Notes: a model not told the origin generated them from the letters alone. A DNA stretch of 64,000 bases from Saccharibacillus alkalitolerans (GCF_011090185.1 NZ_JAAFGS010000005.1:124001-188000); one strand, 5' to 3'; positions 33,179 through 42,189 are shown, counted from the first letter of the stretch. Numbers and translations: made by a program.

Positions 33179-33490
33179 GAACATTCCTCCTCTATGTGGT
33201 CCGAACGAATAAGACGGCACTCGACGATAAGACTCGAACTTCAAATCTTATTGTACAGGTAAATGTACACGCCGCGCGATCCCGTTGAATCGTCGTCCGC
33301 GGGCGAGGGACGACGGACGCGGCAGATCCGCCTGTTCGGAACCGTCCGGCCGCAGGCCTGAGTCTTCGCACCCTGGCAATCCGCTTTCCGCACGAAAAGT
33401 TAACATGGCGTAAGAATCATTCGGAATACGACCCGTACGCGCAGAGAAGACATTCCATTCCCGCGCCGCCGGGAACCTGGCGCGCCAAGG
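33179..33490. other. Intergenic region between the DUF1877 gene and the aminotransferase gene
   Basis: The only feature I can point to is a palindrome, TGTACA-N6-TGTACA, at 33252-33269, which overlaps a possible -10 (TACAAT, 33250-33255, minus strand) for the DUF1877 gene. It could be an operator. The rest shows no open frame with a ribosome binding site. Confidence 0.35.
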
Positions 33491-33522
33491 CGGAAAAAGC
33501 TCAAAAAAACAGGCTTTTTCCG
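33491..33522. other. Hairpin overlapping the aminotransferase promoter
   Basis: CGGAAAAAGC (33491-33500) and GCTTTTTCCG (33513-33522) form a perfect 10-bp stem around a 12-base A-rich loop. It touches the -35 box of the promoter at 33522-33550, so it could be an operator or a terminator for transcripts arriving from upstream. Confidence 0.5.
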
Positions 33523-33550
33523 TGACGCCGCCATGGGAGGATGCTATAAT
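33522..33550 (+). promoter_or_regulatory. SigA promoter of the aminotransferase gene
   Basis: -35 GTGACG (33522-33527), 17-base spacer, extended -10 TGCTATAAT (TATAAT at 33545-33550). The start codon lies 35 bases downstream of the -10. Confidence 0.75.
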
Positions 33551-33585
33551 TGACGCAATTCAGTTTGGAAGGATGAAGACGCGCA

Positions 33586-34893
33586 ATGAACCCAATGGCT
33601 GAACAATGGAACGAGAAGATCAAAACGGGAAACGCGCATGTCCACGACATGCTGTCGGGACTCGGACGGGAAATTTATTTTCCGAAAGAAGGCATCCTGA
33701 GCCAATCGGCCGAAGCGACGGCGCATGCCAAGAAATATAATGCCACGATCGGCATCGCCACCGAGAACGGCGGACCGATGCACCTGAACGTGATCCAGGA
33801 TAAACTGTCGGCCTACAGCCCGAAAGATCTGTACGGCTACGCGCCCCCAGCGGGCAAACCGGAACTGCGCGCCGCCTGGCGCGAGAAGATGATCCGCGAG
33901 AACCCTTCGCTCGAAGGCAAAGCGTTCGGCAACCCGATCGCCACCAACGCGCTGACGCACGGGCTCAGCATCGTGGCCGACCTGTTCGCGGACGCGGGCG
34001 ACGCGGTCGTCTATCCGGACAAGAACTGGGAGAACTACGAGCTGACCTTCGGCATCCGCCGCGGCGCCAAGATCGTCAACTACGAACTGTTCACCGAGGA
34101 CATGAAATTCAACGCCGGAGCGTTCCGCAAAGCGCTGCTGGAGCAGAAGGAAGCGGGCAAAGCGATCGTTCCGCTGAATTTCCCGAACAACCCGACCGGC
34201 TACACGCCGAGCGTGGCCGAAGGCGATCAGATCGTCGAAGCGCTGCTGGAAGCCGCGGAAGCGGGCATCGATCTCGTGGTCGTGACCGACGACGCCTACT
34301 TCGGCCTCTTCTTCGAAGATTCGCTGCACGAATCGCTGTTCGGCAAGCTGGCCGGCCTGCATCCGCGAATTCTGCCGGTCAAAATCGACGGCGCCACGAA
34401 AGAAGAATTCGTCTGGGGCTTCCGCGTCGGCTTCATCACGTTCGCTTCCGATAACGCGGACGTGCTGTCCGGCCTGGAACAGAAAACGATGGGCATCATC
34501 CGCGCCACCATCTCCAGCGGTCCGCATCCGTCGCAGACGTTCGTGCTGGAAGCGCTGAAAGCGCCGGAATTCGAAGCCCAGAAGCAGGAGAAGTTCCTGA
34601 TCATGAAAGGCCGCGCCAACAAGGTCAAAGCGCTGCTCGACAGCGGCAAATACGAAGGCGTCTGGACGTATTACCCGTTCAACTCCGGCTACTTCATGTG
34701 CCTGAAGCTGAACCCGGGCATCCAGGCCGAAGCGCTGCGCCAGCGCCTGCTGCACGAATACGGCGTCGGCACCATCGCTCTCGGCGAGACCGACCTGCGC
34801 ATCGCGTTCTCGTGCATCGCCGAAGAGAACCTGGAAGATCTGTTCGACCTGGTGTATAAGGGCGCGAAGGAACTTCAAGAAGCGAACGCTTAA
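33586..34893 (+). CDS. Class I/II pyridoxal-phosphate aminotransferase
   Basis: This 435-residue fold-type I enzyme transfers amino groups between amino and keto acids. The fold signatures are PNNPTGYTP for the substrate side, DDAYFGLFFE with the cofactor-binding Asp and Tyr, and the Schiff-base lysine in DGATKEEFVWGFRVGF, where the spacing fits the family. The C-terminal Arg region is TDLRIAFSCIAEENL. The start has GGAAGGATGAAG upstream and a strong promoter before it. It forms a single-gene unit with a terminator. The amino acid it acts on is not evident; aromatic or branched substrates are possible. Confidence 0.88.
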   Translation: MNPMAEQWNEKIKTGNAHVHDMLSGLGREIYFPKEGILSQSAEATAHAKKYNATIGIATENGGPMHLNVIQDKLSAYSPKDLYGYAPPAGKPELRAAWREKMIRENPSLEGKAFGNPIATNALTHGLSIVADLFADAGDAVVYPDKNWENYELTFGIRRGAKIVNYELFTEDMKFNAGAFRKALLEQKEAGKAIVPLNFPNNPTGYTPSVAEGDQIVEALLEAAEAGIDLVVVTDDAYFGLFFEDSLHESLFGKLAGLHPRILPVKIDGATKEEFVWGFRVGFITFASDNADVLSGLEQKTMGIIRATISSGPHPSQTFVLEALKAPEFEAQKQEKFLIMKGRANKVKALLDSGKYEGVWTYYPFNSGYFMCLKLNPGIQAEALRQRLLHEYGVGTIALGETDLRIAFSCIAEENLEDLFDLVYKGAKELQEANA

Positions 34894-34916
34894 CCTAATC
34901 CCGAAAATTCGAAGAA

Positions 34917-34962
34917 TAAAAAAAGACAAACCTGCCGCGGCAAAAGCAGGTTTGTCTTTTTT
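34917..34962. terminator. Bidirectional terminator
   Basis: AAAAGACAAACCTGC pairs with GCAGGTTTGTCTTTTTT. It lies between the convergent aminotransferase and lipoprotein genes. Confidence 0.88.
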
Positions 34963-34977
34963 CGTTTTTGCCCAAAC

Positions 34978-35316
34978 TCATTTCAGCAGATCCGTACTGC
35001 CGCCCTCGGAGTCGAGCAAACGCATCTGCGTGGGGGCTGCTTTCAAGTCCGCTCCGCCGATCTGCAGCTTCCGGCCGCCTTCGACCTCGTACTCCCGCAA
35101 ATACACGCCCGAACCGATATCCCTATGCTTATAATTTTTGAAAGTATTCCAATCCAGCGCCTTCTTCTCAGTCACCGCGTTCACTTCGTCCAAAGGAATC
35201 GCGGATAAAGCCGACGAAGATTCGGACGGGCTGCGGGAACTGCCGCAAGCGGACAATAAAGCGAATAACCCGAACAAAACCAGGGGTAACAACATAACCT
35301 TCTTCGCTTTGTTCAT
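34978..35316 (-). CDS. Small predicted lipoprotein of unknown function
   Basis: This 112-residue protein has a lipoprotein signal peptide (KKVMLLPLVLFGLFALLSAC, lipobox LSAC, Cys 24). The mature part is short, with a Ser-rich linker and a basic, beta-rich segment (YKHRDIGSGVYLREYEVEGG). I do not recognise a family. ATG 35316 has GGAGAGAGGG just upstream; the frame extends eleven codons further without support. It would sit on the outer face of the membrane. Confidence 0.75.
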   Translation of the reverse strand: MNKAKKVMLLPLVLFGLFALLSACGSSRSPSESSSALSAIPLDEVNAVTEKKALDWNTFKNYKHRDIGSGVYLREYEVEGGRKLQIGGADLKAAPTQMRLLDSEGGSTDLLK

Positions 35317-35401
35317 TGGATCCCTCTCTCCTGGACATAGAGAACACAAGGCTGCTCTTTTTCGTGAAATTATGAACCGAATCCATGTTACGAATATCCG
35401 C

Positions 35402-36874
35402 TCAGTCGTCCTCGTCCTCCAGCTTGCGCCATTTGCGCTCGGCCGAACTCCGCATCAGCCAGGCCAGCACGAGAGCCGCAGCCAGAACGCCGATCGCCAG
35501 CATCGGATCGGACGGCAGCGTCAGCAGGAACGGCAGCCACATGAAGACCGCGGCGATCAGCAGCACGCGGATCATCAGATGCAGTCCCGCGCGGCGGCGG
35601 GAATCTTCCGGGATCGGATACAGCGAGAGCCATAGGGAATCGGCATGGATGCGCCGCAGGCCGTTCAGCTGTACGCCGATCAAGAAGATGAACAGCAGCA
35701 GCAGCGCACCGCCCAGCCAGGAGACGCGGGCGAGCAGCAGCAGGACGAAGCCCACGACCGACAGCCGCGCGGCCATGCCGAGCAGGTCGCCCCGGACAAA
35801 AGACTTCGTCAGCAGGAAGCGGTACGCTTCTTCCCGCTTCCACGGCACGGACTTTCCGGCGCCGGACAAGAAGCTCCGGCGGTGGACGCGAGGGTCTTCC
35901 GTCGGCACGTCCACGAACCAGGCCAACATGCGCATCGCGCGGCCGGCCTGCGCCCGTTCGACCGCGATCAGGCGCTCCCACGGCACACGATGTTTGGCCG
36001 GGAACCGCAGCGCCAGCGCGTACAGCGCGGCCCCCGCCGCGATGGCCGAGGCGGCCGGCAGCAGCGTCAGCCAGAACCAGGCCAGCACCGCGGCAGCCGC
36101 CAGCAACCAGCGCAGCAGGGCGAAAAGATCCGCCTGCCGGGACGACACCATGCGGTGTTCCTGCCAGGCTCCGTAAGCGAACAGCAGCTTAAGACCGAGC
36201 AGCAGCGCCAGGCTCAACCACAGATTCGCGTGATCGCCCGGCTGCACCCGGATATAGACCGGCCAGGCGACCAGCAGCACCAGCCAGGTTACGAGCAGCT
36301 TGCCGACGACTCCGGCGCGCCAGGCCGGCGCGAAATAAGCTTTCATCTTCGTCTCGAGCGGCAGCAGGAAGACGGTATCGGCGGGCCGCAGATACGTCCG
36401 GAAGCTGCTCCATGCCGCCAGCGGGAACAGCAGCGCCGGCAGAATCCAGCGAATCGGCAGGCCTTCCCGCATATTTTGCAGAAGGGACGTATACCATGCC
36501 GAGAACAGAATCAGCAGCAGGAGCGTGCACACCGCAAGGCCGCTCTGAATAATATACGGCGTGTACGGCAGAATCCGGCCGAGAAACACCGAGCGGCGTT
36601 TGCCGCGCAGCGCCGCCATACCTTCGGCGGTCATGGGCGCGATCGTGCCCGGCGCCCAGGGCAGGCCGCTGACGGCCGGAGGACGCTGCTCGGCGGCGAA
36701 TCTGGCGCCGGTCGGCGCCTTGATGCCGCCGTTCTCCGTCCGGGCGTCTTCAGCCCGGGAATGCGTCTCCCCGGCCGTTCCGCCTCGGCTGGCCGGAGAG
36801 CGACGCCCTTCGGCCGGGCCGCCTGCCGACGGACGGCGATCTTCGCCGCCGCTGCCTGAATCGCGCCCGCTCAT
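35402..36874 (-). CDS. ecsB: ABC transporter permease EcsB
   Basis: EcsB is the membrane subunit of EcsAB, an ABC transporter that in Bacillus affects protein secretion, intramembrane proteolysis and competence, and in other Firmicutes is linked to peptide pheromones. The 490-residue protein has about ten helices. Compared with the usual length of around 400, it has an extra 80-90 residues at the N-terminus, rich in Gly, Arg and Pro. The extension is probably real, because ATG 36874 overlaps the ecsA stop (ATGA) and GGAGGC lies six bases before it. The family-like part begins near MTAEGMAALRGKRRSVF. Confidence 0.85.
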   Translation of the reverse strand: MSGRDSGSGGEDRRPSAGGPAEGRRSPASRGGTAGETHSRAEDARTENGGIKAPTGARFAAEQRPPAVSGLPWAPGTIAPMTAEGMAALRGKRRSVFLGRILPYTPYIIQSGLAVCTLLLLILFSAWYTSLLQNMREGLPIRWILPALLFPLAAWSSFRTYLRPADTVFLLPLETKMKAYFAPAWRAGVVGKLLVTWLVLLVAWPVYIRVQPGDHANLWLSLALLLGLKLLFAYGAWQEHRMVSSRQADLFALLRWLLAAAAVLAWFWLTLLPAASAIAAGAALYALALRFPAKHRVPWERLIAVERAQAGRAMRMLAWFVDVPTEDPRVHRRSFLSGAGKSVPWKREEAYRFLLTKSFVRGDLLGMAARLSVVGFVLLLLARVSWLGGALLLLFIFLIGVQLNGLRRIHADSLWLSLYPIPEDSRRRAGLHLMIRVLLIAAVFMWLPFLLTLPSDPMLAIGVLAAALVLAWLMRSSAERKWRKLEDEDD

Positions 36875-37632
36875 CGGATGCCTCCGGCGCCTTCCGCCCG
36901 GACCAATCGGTCGAAAATGTTCTCGAGCGACTCGCCCGGCATGTTCGATGCGCTGCGGATGTCTTCCAGCGTCCCCTGCACGATGATGCGGCCTTTATGC
37001 AGGATGACGAAGCGGCTGCAGTAATTCTCGATCGTCGACAAAATGTGCGAGCTGAGCAGGATCGAAGCGCCTTCCCGGTTCACCTCGACCATGTAATCCA
37101 GCAGATCGCGGATGCCCAGCGGATCGAGGCCGAGGAACGGCTCGTCGATGACATACAGCGGCGGCCGCGCGATGAAAGCGCACATGATCATGACTTTCTG
37201 TTTCATCCCTTTCGACAGATGCGACGAAAGGCTGTTCTCCTTGTCTTTCATGTAAAAAAGCTTCAGCAGACGCTCCGCGCGTTCCTCGAACACCGCATGA
37301 TCGACGCCGTAGGCTCTGGCCGTAAACTCCATATGTTCGCGCACCGTCAGCTCCTCGTACAGCACCGGAGCTTCCGGCACGAACGCGAGCGAAGAACGGT
37401 AACGGTCGGGATCGTCTTTCAGCAGCGAACCGCCGATGCGGACTTCCCCTTCCTTGGGCGACATCAGCCCGAGGATATGTTTCATGGTCGTGCTCTTGCC
37501 GGCTCCGTTGAGACCGATCAGTCCTACCATCTCGCCCGGTCCGACCTCGAAATCGACGCCGTGCAGCACCGGCTTGTTGACGCTGTAACCGCCGGTCAGC
37601 GCGCCGACTTTCAATACGGCCTGTTCACTCAT
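36871..37632 (-). CDS. ecsA: ABC transporter ATP-binding protein EcsA
   Basis: EcsA is the ATPase of EcsAB. The 253-residue protein has Walker A GLNGAGKSTT, the signature LSKGMKQKVMIMCAFI and Walker B LYVIDEPFLGLD, with the H-loop ILLSSHI. FVPEAPVLYEELTVREHMEF is typical of EcsA. ATG 37632 has AGAGGTGAAGGATA upstream. The overlap with ecsB shows an operon of two. No hit gene follows on either side, although Bacillus has hit next to ecs. Confidence 0.93.
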   Translation of the reverse strand: MSEQAVLKVGALTGGYSVNKPVLHGVDFEVGPGEMVGLIGLNGAGKSTTMKHILGLMSPKEGEVRIGGSLLKDDPDRYRSSLAFVPEAPVLYEELTVREHMEFTARAYGVDHAVFEERAERLLKLFYMKDKENSLSSHLSKGMKQKVMIMCAFIARPPLYVIDEPFLGLDPLGIRDLLDYMVEVNREGASILLSSHILSTIENYCSRFVILHKGRIIVQGTLEDIRSASNMPGESLENIFDRLVRAEGAGGIR

Positions 37633-37771
37633 TATCCTTCACCTCTTCTATGTCTGATGCGCGGACCGCCGCCGAAACCCGGCGCCCGGCCCGAAAGGGG
37701 GAAGAGCAGGCTTCTCCCTTTCCCGGCCGCGCCGCTTCCAGCACCGCCGCCCGTCCGGAAAATATCCGAAC

Positions 37772-39247
37772 TTACGAAGGGTCCTGCGTAGACCGCTTCT
37801 CCTTCAGCCACTTCGGCGCGCCCTTGTCCTTATTGGGCTGCTTTTTGCCCTTCGGACCGCGTCCGGCCGATTTCGCCGGATTCGGTCGGCCGGCGCCCCC
37901 GCGCTCCGCCGCTTCGCTGCCTCTGCCCGAGCCGCCGCGTTCGCCGCCGGCGGCATCCGCCCCCGAGGAAGTTCCGGCCGGCGAAGCGCCGGAACTTCCC
38001 GGCGACACGCCGCGGCCCGGCCCGGCCGGGCCTCTGCCGGCTTCTTTTTTCGCCGGCCCTTTCGGCGTGCGGCGAACCGCGCCCGCCCGGCGCTCCTCGG
38101 CCTCCGCCGGCGCCAGCACCGCGCCCTCGTACAGGGCGCGCTCTTCGATAGCTGTGTCCAATTCGCGCGAGAATTTGCGCATGATGAACGCCTGGCGGTC
38201 GGTCACGATCGAGACCGACAGACCTTTGCGGCCCATCCGGCCCGTCCGGCCGGCTCGGTGGACGTAATGCTCCGAATCCGCCGCCGGATCGAGATGCACG
38301 ACCAGCTCGAGTCCCGGAATATCGAGTCCGCGCGCGGCCACGTCGGTCGCGACCAGCAGACGGAACTTGCCGGACCGGAACTGCGACAGCACCGTGGCGC
38401 GGGTCACTTTGTCCGCATCCCCGTACAGGGTACGCGCTTCGAGGCCCAGATGGTTCAGCTTCGATTCCACTTCGGCGATCGTGTCGGCCTGATTGACGAA
38501 GACGATCGCCCGCTGCGGATTGTAATGCCGCACGACGCGGCGCAGCGTATCGATGCGGTCGCGTTCCTGGCACACAAAGTACAGATGCTGCGTCGACTTC
38601 GCCAGTTTTTGCTCCGGTTCGATGCCTACGTCCGCGGGATCGCGCATCTCGCGCTCGGCCAGCGCGCGCACGTCGGTCCCCAGCGTCGCCGACAGGAAGA
38701 TCAACTGCCGATCGCGCAGCGCGCCCTTCAGCAGGGAGCGCACGTCGTCCGCTCCGCCCATCTGGAAGATCTGGTCGGCTTCGTCGAGCACGATGCTGCG
38801 CACTTCGTGCAGCTTCAGCTTGCGCGTCGACAGCAGTTCGCGCAGCCGTCCCGGCGTGCCGACGACCAGATGCGGACGCTGGCGCAGCTTCTCGACCTGA
38901 CGCGCCGCCGAAGCGCCGCCGATCAGACCGATCGTGCCGATGCCCAGCGGTCCGCCGTATTTTTCCCCTTCGCGCACGATCTGCATCGCCAGCTCTTGAG
39001 TCGGAGCGATAACGAGCACCTGGCTTTCTTTCTTGTCGGGATCGATCCGCTGCAGCAGCGGCAGCAGGTAAGCGAGCGTCTTGCCCGTGCCGGTCTGGGA
39101 CTGGGCCAGCACGTCGCGGCCTTCGAGGATGTACGGAATCGCTTCCGCCTGAATGGGACTCGGCTTGCCGATCCCGTATTCAAGCAGCGCGGCCGTCAGC
39201 GCTTCGCCGATGCCGAGCTGCGCAAATTGTTCGATTTCTTTTGTCAT
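37772..39247 (-). CDS. DEAD-box ATP-dependent RNA helicase
   Basis: This helicase unwinds short RNA duplexes, for example in ribosome assembly or RNA decay. In order it has the Q-motif region (FAQLGIGEALTAAL, PSPIQAEAIP), Walker A SQTGTGKT, PTQELA, VGTPGRL, DEAD in VLDEADQIF, SAT, then VATDVAARGLDIPG and HRAGRTGRMGRKG. The last 110 residues are a Gly/Arg/Pro-rich basic tail (RGPAGPGRG and similar) that likely binds RNA. I prefer ATG 39247 with AAAGGTGG nine bases upstream; ATG 39268, which also has AGGAAGGA, would add seven residues. It belongs to the CshA/DbpA-type group, but I cannot name the exact member. Confidence 0.93.
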   Translation of the reverse strand: MTKEIEQFAQLGIGEALTAALLEYGIGKPSPIQAEAIPYILEGRDVLAQSQTGTGKTLAYLLPLLQRIDPDKKESQVLVIAPTQELAMQIVREGEKYGGPLGIGTIGLIGGASAARQVEKLRQRPHLVVGTPGRLRELLSTRKLKLHEVRSIVLDEADQIFQMGGADDVRSLLKGALRDRQLIFLSATLGTDVRALAEREMRDPADVGIEPEQKLAKSTQHLYFVCQERDRIDTLRRVVRHYNPQRAIVFVNQADTIAEVESKLNHLGLEARTLYGDADKVTRATVLSQFRSGKFRLLVATDVAARGLDIPGLELVVHLDPAADSEHYVHRAGRTGRMGRKGLSVSIVTDRQAFIMRKFSRELDTAIEERALYEGAVLAPAEAEERRAGAVRRTPKGPAKKEAGRGPAGPGRGVSPGSSGASPAGTSSGADAAGGERGGSGRGSEAAERGGAGRPNPAKSAGRGPKGKKQPNKDKGAPKWLKEKRSTQDPS

Positions 39248-39343
39248 TTCGTTGTTCCACCTTTGCATTCTGTCGTGTCCTTCCTCCTATTATAGGGGGA
39301 ATCGGAGCAAATCCCAAATGCAAATCGCAAAGCGGAGCAAACG

Positions 39344-39384
39344 AAAAAAAGCGTTCTTTCGCCCCGAAGGACGAAAAAACGCTT
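39344..39384 (-). terminator. Terminator after the universal stress gene
   Basis: On the minus strand AAGCGTT pairs with AACGCTT around an inner CGTCCTTCGGGGCG hairpin, and TTTTTTT follows. Confidence 0.8.
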
Positions 39385-39451
39385 CAACGGTCGGCCGCCT
39401 GCTTGAACGGTTCGGCGAAGCTCCGGTTTCCGAGGCTTCGCCGGCGCCCCG

Positions 39452-39871
39452 TCAGCGAACCGTCATCACCGGACAAGGCGCGTGCTGAATCACTTTATGG
39501 CTGACGCTGCCGAGCAGCAGCTCGGCGGCCAGGCTTTGTCCGCGAGTGCCCACCACGATCAGATCGCAGGCTTCATGCTCCGCAAACGCGCAGATCTCGC
39601 GGGCCGGATCGCCTTTGCGAACGGCCGTCTCGTGCGGCAGGCCCGAAGATGCCAGCGCCGATTCGATCGGAGCCAGCAGAGCCAGCCCTTCCGCCTCGAT
39701 TCGCGCTTCCGGATCGAACCCGATCGCCGGTTCGTTCATCGCGATCGCGGGATCGACATGCAGCGCCGTGATTTTCGGGCGTTCCGCCATGGACGTTCCC
39801 AGCTTGATCGCCTCCTCCAGCGCTTTCGCCGCGCCGGACGAGCCGTCTACCGCTACCACGATATGTCTCAT
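39452..39871 (-). CDS. Universal stress protein (UspA family)
   Basis: A 139-residue single-domain UspA protein. The ATP-binding signature G-2x-G-9x-G(S/T) is intact as GTRGQSLAAELLLGSVS, and the N-terminus IVVAVDGSSGAAKALEEA is typical. Such proteins bind ATP and are induced by growth arrest or stress; the exact function is unknown. A GGAAGCGG-like site precedes the ATG. It lies 25 bases downstream of the MFS gene, and all three genes (MerR, MFS, Usp) may be one transcript. Confidence 0.9.
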   Translation of the reverse strand: MRHIVVAVDGSSGAAKALEEAIKLGTSMAERPKITALHVDPAIAMNEPAIGFDPEARIEAEGLALLAPIESALASSGLPHETAVRKGDPAREICAFAEHEACDLIVVGTRGQSLAAELLLGSVSHKVIQHAPCPVMTVR

Positions 39872-39896
39872 CTTTTCCGCTTCCTTTCCTGTTCGA

Positions 39897-41132
39897 TTAA
39901 TGACTGATCGCTTCGTCGATATGCGACAGATGGCGGCGGCGCAGCAGCAGGGCGGCCACGCCGATCACGACCATAAGCGCGCCGAAGTAGAACGGCATTT
40001 CCGCGCTGAACCATTCGGCCAGCTTACCGGCCAGGAACGGCGATACCGCGCCGCCCATAAAGCGCACGAAGCTGTAAGCCGCCGACGCGGTGGACCGTTC
40101 GACCGGAGCCGATTCCATGACCGCCGTCGTGATCAGCGTGTTGTTGATGCCGAGGAACGCGCCGGCCACGATCACGCAGACGATGACGGTCGTCGGGCTG
40201 CCCATAACGGTGCCGACCGCCATCGCGAGCAGGTCGATCGCGAACAGCGTCAGCATGACGGCCATCGAACGCACCGTGCCGAACCGGCTTTGGATGCGAG
40301 GCGCGACGAATACCGACGTGATCGCCAGCAGCAGGCCCCAGCCGAAGAAGACGTAGCCGAGTCCGTGCTCGTCAAGCTCCATCACGTAAGGCGAATACGC
40401 CATCAGGGTGAAGAAACCGAAGTTGTACAAAAAGGCCACGATGCCCAGCGTCATCAGCGACGGATACGCCAGCGCCTTGAACGGATCGGACAGCTTGCTC
40501 GTCGTTTTCGGTTTCGGAATCTTCGGCAGCAGCACGGTGACAGCTACGAAAGCCAGCGCCATCAGCACGCTGACGCCGAAGAACGGTCCTCTCCAGGAGA
40601 TCGAACCGAGTTCGCCGCCGAGCAGCGGTCCGACCGCGATGCCGAGGCCCAGCGCCGCTTCGTACAAAATGATCGCTTTGGCCGTGCCGGATGTGGACAG
40701 GCCGACGATCGCCGACAGCGCCGTCGCGATAAACAGCGCGTTGCCGAGTCCCCAGCCGCCGCGGAAACCGACGATTCCGCCGATCGTATCCGACGAACCG
40801 GCCAGCGCCGCGAAGACGACGGTCAGCAGAATGCCGCTGAGCAGCGTCTTTTTCACGCCGATCCGGCTGGAGACGAAGCCCGTGATCAGCATCGCGACGC
40901 CCGTCACGAAGTTATAGCTGGTAAACAGCAGCGAGACCTGGCTCGGCGTCGCTTCCAGCTGCTTGGCGATCGCCGGCAGAATCGGATCGACCAGCCCGAT
41001 GCCCATAAACGAAATGATGCAGGCGAACATGACGGCCCAGACCGCCTTCGGCTGCGATAAAAAACCGCCTTCCTTCACGGTTTTACCCTCGGGAGGCAGC
41101 TGATTGGCGCTTATCGGTACTTCACTTTTCAT
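39897..41132 (-). CDS. MFS transporter (drug or siderophore exporter type)
   Basis: This 411-residue transporter of the major facilitator superfamily has 12 predicted helices. It contains the family motif G-x-x-x-D near helix 2 in a form ASRIGVKKTLLSG, and DPILPAIAKQLEATPSQVSL typical of the EmrB/YmfD-like group of Bacillus exporters. It probably exports a small molecule by proton antiport. It overlaps the MerR gene by 11 bases, so the regulator likely senses the substrate. The substrate itself is unknown. Confidence 0.88.
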   Translation of the reverse strand: MKSEVPISANQLPPEGKTVKEGGFLSQPKAVWAVMFACIISFMGIGLVDPILPAIAKQLEATPSQVSLLFTSYNFVTGVAMLITGFVSSRIGVKKTLLSGILLTVVFAALAGSSDTIGGIVGFRGGWGLGNALFIATALSAIVGLSTSGTAKAIILYEAALGLGIAVGPLLGGELGSISWRGPFFGVSVLMALAFVAVTVLLPKIPKPKTTSKLSDPFKALAYPSLMTLGIVAFLYNFGFFTLMAYSPYVMELDEHGLGYVFFGWGLLLAITSVFVAPRIQSRFGTVRSMAVMLTLFAIDLLAMAVGTVMGSPTTVIVCVIVAGAFLGINNTLITTAVMESAPVERSTASAAYSFVRFMGGAVSPFLAGKLAEWFSAEMPFYFGALMVVIGVAALLLRRRHLSHIDEAISH

Positions 41133-41598
41133 TTTCCGTTCCCTCCATGTTGTCGTATTCGGATTGTCGATCTTCCGCTTCCAGTCTGGCGATTCCGGCC
41201 GTTACCCGCTTGCGAAATCGTTCCAGTTCTTCTTTCATCGCCAAAATCTTGCTTGCCTTCTCGTCCAGCTTCCGCAGCTGCGCGTCCAGCGTTCCGTCCA
41301 TTTCGCGCAGCTTCTCCAGCTGCCGCTCCGGTTCCCGAAGCTGCGGATACAGTTCCCGGTGTCCCGTAAGCTCCTGGGCGTAAGCCATGTATTCCTGGAT
41401 TTCCTGCAGCGAAAAACCGAGTACGTCCCGCGCGGAGATCACCCGTTGCAGCTGCTCGATATGCGCGCGCGTATACTGCCGGGTTCCCCCGCCGCTTCGC
41501 TCGGGCGGAGGAATCAAGCCGATCTCTTCGTAATAACGGATCGCCCGCTTCGTTAACCCCGTCTCGCGGGCGACATCGTCGATTTTATAACCGCTCAT
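41122..41598 (-). CDS. MerR family transcriptional regulator
   Basis: This 158-residue regulator has the N-terminal winged helix of the MerR family (YKIDDVARETGLTKRAIRYY, EEIGLIPPPERSGGGTRQY) and a long dimerisation coiled coil (about 85-150). There is no Cys cluster, so it is not a metal sensor; the short C-terminus may bind a drug. It overlaps the MFS gene by 11 bases. A promoter with inverted AACGTT words lies about 70 bases upstream, and probably is its own target. Confidence 0.9.
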   Translation of the reverse strand: MSGYKIDDVARETGLTKRAIRYYEEIGLIPPPERSGGGTRQYTRAHIEQLQRVISARDVLGFSLQEIQEYMAYAQELTGHRELYPQLREPERQLEKLREMDGTLDAQLRKLDEKASKILAMKEELERFRKRVTAGIARLEAEDRQSEYDNMEGTENEK

Positions 41599-41666
41599 GC
41601 TTCTCCCCCTTCCCTTTTTCCGAAAAGCTTCGCTCGTTTTCGTAATATTTCAACATTTACATATGA

Positions 41667-41700
41667 ATATTACAACATATTAACGTTAACGTCAACGTTA
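41667..41700 (-). promoter_or_regulatory. Promoter and likely operator of the MerR-MFS operon
   Basis: On the minus strand -35 TTGACG (41690-41695), 17-base spacer and -10 TAATAT (41667-41672). The spacer and -35 lie within a near-palindrome, TAACGTTAACGTCAACGTTA (41681-41700), with three AACGTT-like words. That is a good candidate for the MerR operator, although the spacer is 17 and not the 19-20 typical of MerR activation. Confidence 0.65.
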
Positions 41701-41734
41701 GATTTTGAATTTGCTTTTGATTTCCTTTCGCCAT

Positions 41735-41778
41735 CAAAAAAGCCTGTTCCGAACCGCTGAGGTTCGGAACAGGCTTTT
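41735..41778. terminator. Bidirectional terminator
   Basis: AAAAGCCTGTTCCGAACC pairs with GGTTCGGAACAGGCTTTT around GCTGA. It ends the short gene at 41802 and is also symmetrical for the other strand. Confidence 0.88.
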
Positions 41779-41801
41779 CGTTTATCGACTGTCCTTATGC
41801 G

Positions 41802-42098
41802 CTATCGTTGGCTTCCGTTGGCGGGCATCGCTTTGAATCGATCGATAAAGGGTCTCGGATCGGTATTGACCGTATAAGAAAACACCCCGAGATTCGTATG
41901 CAGGTACAGCATCCCGATCTCCCCGCTCATCCGCCGATAAGACATGTCGAACACATGTCCGAGCGGAAACTCCCGGCTGTGCGTCGTGACCCGGTCGTGA
42001 TACAAGTCGATCTGCCGATCGGATACGCTGCGGCGCTGCTGTCCTTCCCTGACTTCCCGCTGCACTTGATAATACGGCTGCGAAGCTACCCATTTCAT
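41802..42098 (-). CDS. Conserved-looking small protein of unknown function
   Basis: This 98-residue soluble protein has AAGGAGGAACGGAG directly before ATG 42098 and its own terminator, so it is very likely real. The middle has EFPLGHVFDMSYRRMSGEIG, then LYLHTNLGVFSYTVNTDPRP, which looks like beta strands of a small domain, and FIDRFKAMPANG at the end. I do not recognise the family. There is no signal peptide or membrane segment. Confidence 0.75.
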   Translation of the reverse strand: MKWVASQPYYQVQREVREGQQRRSVSDRQIDLYHDRVTTHSREFPLGHVFDMSYRRMSGEIGMLYLHTNLGVFSYTVNTDPRPFIDRFKAMPANGSQR

Positions 42099-42189
42099 CT
42101 CCGTTCCTCCTTCGTTTCGGCGCATCCTTCCTTATCGAAGCATGCGCTGGCGTTATTGGGTTCCGGACGTCTTTTCTACAATGTAACGC

